Below, in pieces: positions 1-7,942 of a DNA stretch of 44,192 nt. The translations under genes and the position numbers were made by a program. Origin of the DNA: Gammaproteobacteria bacterium (GTDB lineage Bacteria > Pseudomonadota > Gammaproteobacteria > Burkholderiales > Burkholderiaceae_B); contig JAHIXK010000016.1 in the NCBI GenBank assembly GCA_018815245.1, positions 1 to 44,192 on the forward strand, written 5' to 3'. Every line of letters begins with the position of its first letter. The stretch's first letter is position 1. Under the pieces are notes generated by a model. That model was not told the DNA's origin. It did no database searches and saw only the letters and a program-made list of their open reading frames with translations.

Positions 1-3000
1 CGAAATACCCCCACCTCCACCACCCCTTTGGTTAACCAGAAAGGTACGTCCACTGCCGCCATCGCGGTTCCACTGTAAATAGGAACCCTGCGTTGCAATT
101 GCCTGGCTGCCGCGCACAAGCAAAGAGTCCACTGTGGTGTTGCCGCTGAAGGTGGCGGTGGTGCCACGCAAATCACCGTTTAAACTGGTTACACCGTTCA
201 CATACAGCTTGGTGTTGGCAAACGTGTCGTTGCGGGTGTCGGTGCCTAACACCACTTGGTCAGTCGCGAAGATGCGGCCCAGTGCAATGGTGCCGCTGGT
301 GGCTACAGTGCTGCCAGCACCAATTGCGGTTGCGTAAGTTAATGCGCCCGTAGTTGCGTTGGCTTGAGCACCCAGAAATGTGTTGTTTGAACCCGTGGTG
401 TTATTGGAACCGCTCAACCTGCCCGTGGCGGTGTTGTCAAAGCCTGTGGTGGTGTTGGCAAGCGCAAAATAGCCGCTGGCGGTGTTGTTATACCCGGTGG
501 TGTTGGATCTCAGTACGTCGGAACCATTGGCAGTGTTGCCGTAGCCCGAGGTGTTAACTTCAAGTGTACGATAACCGCTGCCGGTGTTGGCATACCCCGT
601 GGTGTTAGCATTCAACGCATTAATGCCCAAGGCTGTGTTGGCACCCGTGCCACTTTGTACACCCGCCATGGCACCCGTGCCCACAATCATATTGGCGAAA
701 CTTACCCCGCCAGCCGATGTAGATACATTAATTCGCTGTGCAGTCAACGAATTTACGGTTACCGCTCCACTGAATGTGCCTGTGGTGCCGCTAATTGCGC
801 CACCTGCGGCCAACCCGCCTGTCAGTGAGACGTTGCCCGCGCCGCTTACCGTAAATACCTCGAAACCTGTGTAAGTTCCACCAGTTCGAACACTGAATCG
901 CTGTGATGCACTGGGTATGAAGGCCGTCAGGTTATTGCCATTAATTCCAAAACCATAATCTGTATACAGGTTCAACTTGTCGCCAACTACGTCATTGAAT
1001 GTAATTTCGGAGTTGTTGACTGCAACCGCGCCATTTAATGTGGTGCCGCCTGTTACCGCCAAGGTGCCGCCCACTGTGGTGTTGCCGCTGAAGGCACCTG
1101 TGGTGGTGCTAATACCACCGGTCGAGGTAATTAAACCGCCGCCTGTTACCGTGAAAACCTCCGAGCCCGTGTAAGTTCCGCCGGTTCGCAGACTGAATCG
1201 ATCTGCTCCACCAGGTACGTAGGCGGTAAGGTTGTTGCCGTTAATTCCAAAGCCATAACCTGTAAACAGGTTTAACTTGTTGCCAAGTATGTTATTGAAT
1301 GTAATCGCGGAGTTGTTGACTGCAACCGCGCCATTTAATGTGGTGGCGCCCGTTACCGCCAAGGTGCCGCCCACTGTGGTGTTGCCGCTGAAGGCACCTG
1401 TGGTGGTGCTAATACCACCGGTCGAGGTAATTAAACCGCCGCCTGTTACCGTGAAAACTTCGGTACCAGTATAAGTTCCACCAGTTCGAACACTGAATCG
1501 ATCTGTGTTACCAGATACGTAAGCTGTCAAGTTGCCGCCGTTAATTCCAAAGCCATAACCTGTATACAGGTTCAACTTGTCGCCAAGTATGTCATTGAAT
1601 GTAATTTCGGAGTTGTTGACTGCAACCGCGCCATTTAATGTGGTGCCGCCTGTTACCGTCAAGGTGCCGCCCACACTGGTGTTGCCGCTGAAGTTGGCTG
1701 TGGTACCGGTAATTCCGCCACTCGCGGTGACGGAACCAACCACTGTCAAATTGCCTGTAGAAGACAAAGCCATGTTCTCGGTGTACACGTCGCCTGTTGT
1801 TGCCTCACCAAACGAAATACCGCCGCCGCCGCCGCCCCGCTGGTTAATCAAGTAGGTTCGTCCGCTTGCACCATCGCGGTTCCACTGCAAATGCACACCT
1901 TGGGAGGTAATTGGCTTGAATGCGAAGGATTGAAAGGTACTGGCTGTTACGTTGCCGCTAAATGAGCCTGTGGTACTGCTGATTCCACCATTGGCTGCTA
2001 GCGCACCTGTCAAAGTGGTGGCACCTGTTACGCCCAAAGTGCCGCCCAACGTGGTGGCACCTGTTACCCCCAAAGTGCCGCCCAACGTGGTGGCACCTGT
2101 TACGCCCAAAGTGCCGCCCACTGTGGTGTTGCCACTGAATGCAGCGGTGGTGCCGCTGAAGCTGTTGGCTGTAACACTGCCGACCACCGACAAATTACCT
2201 GATGCATCCAAAAACATGTTCTGTGTGAATGCGTCGCCAGTTGTTGACTCACCAAAGGAAATACCGCCACCGCCGCCGCCCCGCTGGTTAATCAAGTAGG
2301 TTCGCCCACTAGCACCATCGCGGTTCCACTGCAAATGCGCACCTTGTGAACTGATTGACTTGAACGCGTTGGATTGCAGTGTACTGGCTGTTACATCACC
2401 GCTGAAAGTGGTGTTGCCGTAGACCGAAACTAGGCGGCTGCCCGCAACGGTTGTTTTGGTGCCCACAATATTCAGGCCTTCGCCAAACAGCCCTGCGCCA
2501 ATTTTACCGTCGTCGGCGTTTAGCTCATTCGCATGACCAAACCGCACAAAATTGCCCTGCGTAACATTCAAATTAGACACAAGGTTGCCGCCAACCGACA
2601 AGTTGCCGCCCACTGTGGTGTTACCGCTGAAAGTGCCTGTGGTCGTGCTAATACCCCCGGTCGACGTAATCAAACCGCCGCCTGTTACAGTAAAAACCTC
2701 GGTGCCATTGAAATTTCCGCCAGTGCGCAAACTAAATCTGTCACTCGCGTTAGGAACATAGGCCGTCAAATTACTGGTGTTAATTCCAAAACCAAAACCG
2801 CTCCACAGATTCACCTTGTCGCCAGTCACGTTGTTGAATGTAACGGTGGAGTTGTTTATGTTCACCGCACCATTCGAGGTTATTCCACCAAACGTGGGTG
2901 TGCTGGTGGTGGCAATGCTTTGCGGCAGGCTTAGGGTAATGGTGCCCGCACCGTTTGTTACGTTGACCTGGTTGGCTGTGCCGGTCAGTGTGTTCAAGCT

Positions 3001-5127
3001 GTAACCCGTGCCGTTGCCAATCAGCAAGCTGCCGTTGGGCGCTGCTGAACCATCAAGCCCAGTGCCGCCCCTTGCCACTGGCACGTTGCCAGTGGTGAAG
3101 TTGCTGGCATTCAGGTTGGTCAATGCTGAGCCATCACCGGCAAAGCTCAGTGCGTTCACTGCACCACTGAAGGTTGCTGTGGTGCCACGCAAATCGCCAT
3201 TCAGGTTGGTTACGCCGTTCACATACAGCTTGGTGTTGGCGTAGGTGTTGCTGCGGGTGTTGGTGCCTATCACCACCTGGTCGGCTGTGCTGTTGCGCCC
3301 CAAAGCCAATGTGTTGCTGGTGGCTACAGTGGCCAGCGCACCAATTGCAGTGGCGTAGGTAAGCGCACCAGTTGTCGCATCAGCACTATAGCCCAGAAAG
3401 GTATTACTTGAACCGGTGGTATTGGCAAAACCACTTTCGCGCCCCAAAGCAACGTTCTCAAAACCTGTGGTGTTGCCTCTAAGTGCATTATTACCAACAG
3501 CAACGTTGTCATACCCAGTGGAGTTGCTGAAAAGCGCCCGAGCACCCGTTGCAGTATTCCGGTAGCCTGTGGTGTTTACATACGCGGCCTCATTGCCCAT
3601 GACCGTATTATCGGACCCCGAGGTGTTTTGCTCAAGAGCGCCCCAACCAGTGGCGGTGTTCTTAATGCCGGTGGTGTTGGAAATCAGGGCACCTGAACCA
3701 GTCGCCGTGTTGGCATAACCTGTGGTGTTGGATCGAAGTGCGTTGATACCCAATGCTGTATTGCCACCAAAACCGCTTTGGGTACCTAACATGGCACCCG
3801 TGCCCACAATCATGTTGGGGGTGGCTAAACCGCCAGCCGAAGTGGACACATCCAGCCGCTGCGCACCCAACGAACCCACTGTTACTGCACCACTGAAATT
3901 GGCGGTGGTTCCGGTTAATCCACCATTCAACATCATTCCAGCAAATGTGGGCATGCTGGTGGTGGCAATGGCTTGGGGCAGGCTAAGCACAATGTCGCCA
4001 TTGTTCGCGCTGGCAATCACTTGATCAGCCGTGCCGGTGATGCTGATCACACCGCTGTTGACCAGTGTAATTGCGCCCGCGTCGCTTAACACGGATATAC
4101 CCGCACCACCGGTCAGGGTGCCCAATGTAAACCCACTGCCATTGCCGATCAGCAGTGTGCCGTTTGCAGCAGCCGAAGCGTTCACACCGGTGCCGCCAAA
4201 CTGGGGACCAAGCACACCGCTGCTGAAATTGTCTGCATTCAGGTCGACCAAACCCGCGCCGTTGCCGGTGAATGTGTTGGCTGTTACAGCACCTGTGAAT
4301 GTGGCGCTGCTGCCGCTTAAAGCGCCTGTAATGCTGGCTGTGGCGGCCTGAAAATCGGCCACTGTCACTTTGCCTGTGGTGTAAGCAATGGCGCCTGCGC
4401 CGCCGCCTGCGTCGGCTTCAAACGGGCCGGCCTGTACGGGCGCCCACACCCCACCCACGTAACTGTAAAGTTTGTTGGTGTCGCGCACCAGCCGAACATC
4501 GCCCTCGACACCGGGCGGCAAATCGGCGAACGTGCCTACGGCCGACTTGTATTGCACACTGGAAACCTGCATGGGCGCAGCCACTTGCACGTGGTCGTCA
4601 CCCACGCCCGAACCGGTGGCCAATACGTCGGCACAGGTGGTTTGCATGTTGCCGTTTAACCCTGGCGACACAATTGCGTACACCAAGGGGTTGGAAATAC
4701 CCTGGCCTGCGTTGTAATCAGCAGTGGCCAAGGCGGTAGCATTGTCCCAGGCGCAGTAACCCAGTGGGCGGCCTGCACCGTCGCGCCGGGGCAAGTTCAC
4801 TGTGGTGGGCACCGAACCCATGTCTGAAGGAAAGCCGGGGGGGCGTGCACCCATCGCGGGGCCGCGCTGCTGTCCGTTTACCTCAGCCACATACCCTTGC
4901 ATGCCCATTGAAACCTGGCTAACCGTGTTTTTCAGCGTGAACTGGCGCACCAACTGTGTGGCCGTGAATGCCGCGGCAGAATCGCTGCTGCGGCTGGACG
5001 CGGTTTGAACCATGGACAATGCAAGGCTTAAACCCATCAGGTAAGGCAGGGCGTGCCGTATGGCAACAACCAAAGGGCGCTCTTGAAAACAAACCGATTG
5101 CTGTGGATGTTTCATGTTTTTTTTCAT
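1..5127 (-). CDS. Giant tail-fibre-like repeat adhesin of the pilus locus, partial (C-terminus beyond left edge)
   Basis: One open frame runs on the minus strand from an ATG at 5127 to base 1 with no stop, so at least 1709 residues are present and the C-terminus is missing. AGAGG lies 5 bases before this ATG; a second ATG at 5115 is less well placed. Residues 1-45 form a signal-anchor-like segment. Residues about 60-200 are a globular head containing YCAWDN and TTCADVL motifs. After that the protein is Gly/Thr/Asn/Ser-rich beta-repeat sequence. It contains 17-residue units of the type NTTGYxNTATGxxAL in two blocks, three 100-residue tandem repeats, and three copies of a QWNRDG...GGGGGG module. 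NTTG repeats are typical of phage tail fibres, YadA-like heads and proteins ending in an S74 self-cleaving chaperone; whether one is present here cannot be seen. The gene starts 8 bases after the minor pilin gene, which suggests a pilus-borne adhesin (inference). Confidence 0.85.
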   Translation of the reverse strand, partial: MKKNMKHPQQSVCFQERPLVVAIRHALPYLMGLSLALSMVQTASSRSSDSAAAFTATQLVRQFTLKNTVSQVSMGMQGYVAEVNGQQRGPAMGARPPGFPSDMGSVPTTVNLPRRDGAGRPLGYCAWDNATALATADYNAGQGISNPLVYAIVSPGLNGNMQTTCADVLATGSGVGDDHVQVAAPMQVSSVQYKSAVGTFADLPPGVEGDVRLVRDTNKLYSYVGGVWAPVQAGPFEADAGGGAGAIAYTTGKVTVADFQAATASITGALSGSSATFTGAVTANTFTGNGAGLVDLNADNFSSGVLGPQFGGTGVNASAAANGTLLIGNGSGFTLGTLTGGAGISVLSDAGAITLVNSGVISITGTADQVIASANNGDIVLSLPQAIATTSMPTFAGMMLNGGLTGTTANFSGAVTVGSLGAQRLDVSTSAGGLATPNMIVGTGAMLGTQSGFGGNTALGINALRSNTTGYANTATGSGALISNTTGIKNTATGWGALEQNTSGSDNTVMGNEAAYVNTTGYRNTATGARALFSNSTGYDNVAVGNNALRGNTTGFENVALGRESGFANTTGSSNTFLGYSADATTGALTYATAIGALATVATSNTLALGRNSTADQVVIGTNTRSNTYANTKLYVNGVTNLNGDLRGTTATFSGAVNALSFAGDGSALTNLNASNFTTGNVPVARGGTGLDGSAAPNGSLLIGNGTGYSLNTLTGTANQVNVTNGAGTITLSLPQSIATTSTPTFGGITSNGAVNINNSTVTFNNVTGDKVNLWSGFGFGINTSNLTAYVPNASDRFSLRTGGNFNGTEVFTVTGGGLITSTGGISTTTGTFSGNTTVGGNLSVGGNLVSNLNVTQGNFVRFGHANELNADDGKIGAGLFGEGLNIVGTKTTVAGSRLVSVYGNTTFSGDVTASTLQSNAFKSISSQGAHLQWNRDGASGRTYLINQRGGGGGGISFGESTTGDAFTQNMFLDASGNLSVVGSVTANSFSGTTAAFSGNTTVGGTLGVTGATTLGGTLGVTGATTLGGTLGVTGATTLTGALAANGGISSTTGSFSGNVTASTFQSFAFKPITSQGVHLQWNRDGASGRTYLINQRGGGGGGISFGEATTGDVYTENMALSSTGNLTVVGSVTASGGITGTTANFSGNTSVGGTLTVTGGTTLNGAVAVNNSEITFNDILGDKLNLYTGYGFGINGGNLTAYVSGNTDRFSVRTGGTYTGTEVFTVTGGGLITSTGGISTTTGAFSGNTTVGGTLAVTGATTLNGAVAVNNSAITFNNILGNKLNLFTGYGFGINGNNLTAYVPGGADRFSLRTGGTYTGSEVFTVTGGGLITSTGGISTTTGAFSGNTTVGGTLAVTGGTTLNGAVAVNNSEITFNDVVGDKLNLYTDYGFGINGNNLTAFIPSASQRFSVRTGGTYTGFEVFTVSGAGNVSLTGGLAAGGAISGTTGTFSGAVTVNSLTAQRINVSTSAGGVSFANMIVGTGAMAGVQSGTGANTALGINALNANTTGYANTGSGYRTLEVNTSGYGNTANGSDVLRSNTTGYNNTASGYFALANTTTGFDNTATGRLSGSNNTTGSNNTFLGAQANATTGALTYATAIGAGSTVATSGTIALGRIFATDQVVLGTDTRNDTFANTKLYVNGVTSLNGDLRGTTATFSGNTTVDSLLVRGSQAIATQGSYLQWNRDGGSGRTFLVNQRGGGGGGIS
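150..700 (-). repeat. Distal copy of the NTTG-repeat head block
   Basis: On the minus strand this block encodes about five full 17-residue NTxGxxNTxxGxxxL units, then TGALTYATAIGA, a DQVVLGT strand and a YVNGVTSL-like strand. It is a diverged duplicate of 3170-3825. The offset between copies is 3021 bp at one end and 3123 bp at the other. The 102-bp difference equals two 51-bp units, so the copies differ by two whole repeats. Confidence 0.75.
871..1770 (-). repeat. Three tandem 300-bp (100-residue) repeats inside the adhesin gene
   Basis: Near-identical sequence recurs with a period of exactly 300 bp. For example, the string around tgtggtgttgccgctgaagg appears near 1075 and 1375 and, diverged, near 1675. 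Each unit encodes about 100 residues including a FNGTEVFTVTGGG-like strand and a TTVGGTLAVTGG-like strand. A fourth, more diverged copy lies at about 2570-2860. Recent in-frame duplication is likely, so copy number may vary between strains. Confidence 0.85.
2015..2122 (-). repeat. Three tandem 36-bp (12-residue) repeats
   Basis: Three almost identical 36-bp units (about 2015-2050, 2051-2086, 2087-2122) encode TTLGGTLGVTGA three times. The differences are one c/g change in the middle unit and a change at the end of the last. It is a minisatellite within the adhesin frame. Confidence 0.85.
3170..3825 (-). repeat. Proximal copy of the NTTG-repeat head block
   Basis: Seven full 17-residue units are readable, for example NTTGYANTATGSGALIS, NTTGIKNTATGWGALEQ and NTTGSSNTFLGYSADAT. 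They are followed by TGALTYATAIGA and DQVVIGTN. It has two more units than the copy at 150-700. Confidence 0.8.
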
Positions 5128-5135
5128 CACGACCT

Positions 5136-5678
5136 CTAGTTCAAAATAATGAACACAAGCTCATCGCCGACCTGCGATGCGGTGCTTGGGTATTGCCGAA
5201 GCAGGCGGGTACGGGTGGAGGATGCGCCATCCGCAACACGTGGATTCAGGCGCAGCCTGATGCCATTTAATTCTGTGTGTTCGTAAACCCATGGATCAAA
5301 ATCGGGCGGGCTTTCGGGCAAGGGGGCTCCGTCTGGCATGTTTGCAAGCAAGCGTTCACCCAAGGGTGCGCCGGGGCATTCAACATTCGAAACAGGACCT
5401 TGATTGCCGACGGTTGAAGGTGCGGGGTAGGCCCTGCGAGCACCGAATTGACCATGATCGCCATCGGGATACACCGCCCCGCACAACAAAATTTTTCCGC
5501 GTATTACTTCAAGCTGGTTGGCTACGTCGTCTACAGTTTCCTGCACCGCACGCCCTTGTTCGCTGCTCATGTTCAAACGACCATAAGCGGCGCCCACAAT
5601 GGCCAGCAAACCGATTCCGTACAATATGTAGGAAGCGATAAAACCTGCCTGTTGTTTATAGGGTTGCCACCTGTTCAT
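5136..5678 (-). CDS. Minor pilin-like protein
   Basis: 180 residues. The N-terminus (MNRWQPYKQQAGFIASYIL) has a short basic leader, then a Gly-Phe junction and a roughly 20-residue hydrophobic helix. This fits a type IV prepilin cleaved after Gly in AG/FIASY, although the usual Glu at mature position 5 is absent. The rest is a secreted globular domain with two cysteines (KILLCGAVYP and NVECPGAP). The gene sits after the major pilin candidate and ends 8 bases before the giant adhesin starts. It resembles its neighbour pilin only in N-terminal architecture. A role as minor or adaptor pilin linking the adhesin to the fibre is inference. Confidence 0.65.
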   Translation of the reverse strand: MNRWQPYKQQAGFIASYILYGIGLLAIVGAAYGRLNMSSEQGRAVQETVDDVANQLEVIRGKILLCGAVYPDGDHGQFGARRAYPAPSTVGNQGPVSNVECPGAPLGERLLANMPDGAPLPESPPDFDPWVYEHTELNGIRLRLNPRVADGASSTRTRLLRQYPSTASQVGDELVFIILN

Positions 5679-5782
5679 TTTTCCAATCCAGTTGCATCGA
5701 CGGATTTCGCCATATGTTTATTTAACGGTCTACTGAAGGGAAACAAATATCCCTAGATCAGGTTAAAAACACATGAATGAAA

Positions 5783-5815
5783 ATCCCCGGTTGACCCTGT
5801 GGCCAAACCGGGGAT
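5783..5815 (-). terminator. Stem-loop between major and minor pilin genes (attenuator-like)
   Basis: A perfect 10-bp inverted repeat, ATCCCCGGTT and AACCGGGGAT, encloses a 13-base loop. In minus-strand transcription it lies 21 bases after the pilin stop and is followed by TTTCATTC, only a weak U-tract. It probably acts as a partial terminator or mRNA 3'-end stabiliser, so that the pilin is made in excess over the downstream minor pilin and adhesin. Confidence 0.65.
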
Positions 5816-5836
5816 GATCAGGAGAAAAATGCTGGA

Positions 5837-6529
5837 TTAGTTTTCTTGCACGGTTTTAAAGTAAACATAACGGCTGTCACTGGTTTGAATACAACCCTCG
5901 GGCCAGCCGGCAACACCGGCCACAGCGGAGATTCCGCCATCCACGTTTGTTGTCCACGCAGACAAGGCGCCAGTACCCACGGGTATGGTATTGGCACCAT
6001 ACAACAGGGTGTTAACCCGGCCACACACGTCGGCTCGAAGACCTGGCAACACAACCATGGGGTCTTCGCCTGCACCGGCCAAGCCATTGCCAGCAGTGGT
6101 GCGGTTGAGGTACCAATGACCGGCCACCAACGCAGCAGGGGCTTTGATATCGTCAACTGTTGCGCCGATCGATATGTCAAATGTAGAAGTAGGCATGATT
6201 TGTGGTGAAGCATAACGCGCAGACGCATTGAACAAACCATTATTGCCCACGGACTCAAAGGTCATTTCGGTGGTTACCGCTGACGAACCAAAATCGCTTG
6301 AATAGCGCGCCACACCGTCGCGAAGGTCGCTGGCCTGCTTCAAAATAACAGAGGCATTGACCTTGGCCTGTTCCACGTCGGTTTGCGAGGTGGGGCTGCG
6401 GTTGGCCAATGCAAAGCCACCCAGCACCGCTGTCATCAAGGCAATACCAAACAGCAGCGCTGCCTGTATGAAGCCCGATTGGGCCGACTTCTTGGAAAAT
6501 GTTGCTTGATAGCTGGGTACTTTACACAT
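5837..6529 (-). CDS. Major pilin candidate, type IVb-like
   Basis: 230 residues from the ATG at 6529, chosen because AGGAG sits 6 bases upstream; a longer frame to 6553 has no such site. The 24-residue basic leader ends QSG/FIQAALLFGIALM, a prepilin-peptidase-type junction leading into a hydrophobic helix, but without Glu at mature position 5. Long leaders are typical of class b pilins. The globular part has two C-terminal cysteines (RADVCGRV and PEGCIQT), as expected for a pilin disulphide loop. The strong ribosome site and the stem-loop just downstream suggest high expression. Similarity to R64 PilS is by architecture only. Confidence 0.7.
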   Translation of the reverse strand: MCKVPSYQATFSKKSAQSGFIQAALLFGIALMTAVLGGFALANRSPTSQTDVEQAKVNASVILKQASDLRDGVARYSSDFGSSAVTTEMTFESVGNNGLFNASARYASPQIMPTSTFDISIGATVDDIKAPAALVAGHWYLNRTTAGNGLAGAGEDPMVVLPGLRADVCGRVNTLLYGANTIPVGTGALSAWTTNVDGGISAVAGVAGWPEGCIQTSDSRYVYFKTVQEN

Positions 6530-6576
6530 GATTTTCTCCTGATTGCTAAACACTTCATTTGTTCTAAGCGGTTTTG

Positions 6577-7464
6577 TTACCCAAGTTCTACCTTGGCTTT
6601 TTTGCGAGCCTGCTCCAGTTCTTCATTGAACTTTTGCAAAGCAAGCGCCTGAACAATGTCTTGCTTCAACTCTTCAACAGTGGGCTTTTTTACTTGCCTG
6701 CTTTCATCAACTTTCAAAACCAACAAACCGTTTCTAAGTTGCAAAACCTCGCTGTATTCGCCTTTTTTCATTTTTGAAACAACTCGCCCCAGGTTGTAGG
6801 GCATGGCCGCCGCAGCGGCGAAGCCATCGCCCTGCTCGACCAAGGGTTTCAGTTGAGCTTCAGCGTCTTTGTCGCCTTTCTTCAGGCTGGCCAGTGTTTT
6901 TTGTGCGTCAGCAAAGTCTGTGCTCAAGTAGTAACTGACCTTCCACAGCTGAAAATTCTGATCAAGCACATTGGCGTTGTAATAATTTTTTACATCGTCG
7001 TCGCTGATCGCCTTGCGCAGCTCTTCCAAACGGCGGGTGGTGTACAGGGTGGACAGCACTTCACGCTCTGCGGCTTGCAAGGTTGCCTTGGCTTCTGCCG
7101 CATACATTTCACGACCCAGTTCAGCGGCAATTACTTTGTTGATGTAGCGGTCCACTACGATGGCTTTGTCGATGCCTTGTTGTAACAGCCCGCCCACTTC
7201 CATTTCGGTCACTTTCATGCCATTGACGCTGGCAAGCACGGAATCGATGCCCTTGACTGCTGCGTTTGCATTGGCCACTGGCGATACGCTGTTGGCGCCG
7301 TTTGGTACAGATTCGCCAAACACGGCGAGACCAGCCCACCCCACCACGCCAACCAGCCCAAGGGCTGCCACGCCCATGATGATTTTGTTGCGCATTCCAA
7401 AGCCAGTTGGCTGGCCTTCGGCGGGCTGGGAAAACTCTTCGTTCAAAGCGTTCATGTCATTCAT
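6577..7464 (-). CDS. Membrane-anchored parvulin-like (PpiC/SurA-type) chaperone in the pilus operon
   Basis: 295 residues from the ATG at 7464 (AGGGGG 7 bases upstream), overlapping the previous gene by 8 bases. Residues about 25-45 are a single transmembrane helix with the N-terminus inside. An Ala/Val linker, a SurA_N-like helical region (KGIDSVLASVNGMKVT, then helices to about residue 150) and a parvulin-like stretch follow (KVSYYLSTDFADAQKTLASL, YNLGRVVSKMKKGE, NGLLVLKVDE). The C-terminus is a charged helix. Family knowledge says such proteins are periplasmic prolyl isomerases or chaperones. Its position directly before the pilin gene suggests a dedicated chaperone for pilin or adhesin. 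Isomerase activity is not certain. Confidence 0.75.
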   Translation of the reverse strand: MNDMNALNEEFSQPAEGQPTGFGMRNKIIMGVAALGLVGVVGWAGLAVFGESVPNGANSVSPVANANAAVKGIDSVLASVNGMKVTEMEVGGLLQQGIDKAIVVDRYINKVIAAELGREMYAAEAKATLQAAEREVLSTLYTTRRLEELRKAISDDDVKNYYNANVLDQNFQLWKVSYYLSTDFADAQKTLASLKKGDKDAEAQLKPLVEQGDGFAAAAAMPYNLGRVVSKMKKGEYSEVLQLRNGLLVLKVDESRQVKKPTVEELKQDIVQALALQKFNEELEQARKKAKVELG

Positions 7465-7942
7465 TTTCAAGCCCCCTCAATTTAACTTCCACCTTCTCGG
7501 TGATTCCGCTGACCAATGCCGTTGAGGCGCTGCCCCCACATTCCGCGAGGCAAATCTCTTTGGCTTGCCAAACCACATCTTTTGAAACACCTTGCACGCT
7601 ATTCAGCACAAACATGAATTCCGCATACTTTGCCGCGTCGGTGATGCCAATTCGTATGCCGTCTTTTTCGGCGGTCACTTTGACATGCGGGCTTAACCTG
7701 GCCAAGACGACGGAATAATCCTCGTAAATCTTTTTGCCCACTGGCAATTTTTTTAATGTAAAGGTTGGCAATTCCATACTTTTCTTTTCTTTTTGGGTTT
7801 CGGTCAAAAATCCCTGAACCGAAAAAACTACCAAAACCAGCATGATGATCGCCACCATCATGGTAAAAACCGGTGCAAGGCCGAGCATTCGGCTGACTTC
7901 CGTCATCAGCAACGATGAATCGGTTTTAAAGTCGAGCTTCAT
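7457..7942 (-). CDS. Small bitopic pilus-assembly protein (PilM-position)
   Basis: 161 residues with one transmembrane helix at about residues 25-45 and a periplasmic domain of about 115 residues. Two cysteines are close together (EICLAECGG) and could form a disulphide. The start overlaps the upstream stop in an ATGA, and its own stop overlaps the parvulin-like gene, so translational coupling is likely. Length and topology recall R64 PilM, but I do not recognise the family from sequence. Its role in inner-membrane pilus assembly rests on position. Confidence 0.65.
   Translation of the reverse strand: MKLDFKTDSSLLMTEVSRMLGLAPVFTMMVAIIMLVLVVFSVQGFLTETQKEKKSMELPTFTLKKLPVGKKIYEDYSVVLARLSPHVKVTAEKDGIRIGITDAAKYAEFMFVLNSVQGVSKDVVWQAKEICLAECGGSASTALVSGITEKVEVKLRGLENE

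Noticed and set aside
871-1770. CRISPR-like regular repeats
   Set aside because: The units are 300 bp, contiguous and coding, with no short repeat and unique spacer pattern.
134-4717. Many Pro/Val-rich plus-strand frames repeating every 300 bp
   Set aside because: They are the antisense of Gly/Thr/Asn codons in the adhesin gene; the minus strand has one continuous frame of over 1700 codons there.
1-5127. PilV-style shufflon
   Set aside because: The repeats are all direct and in one frame; I saw no inverted sfx-like sites or recombinase gene in the window, although the 3' end is not visible.
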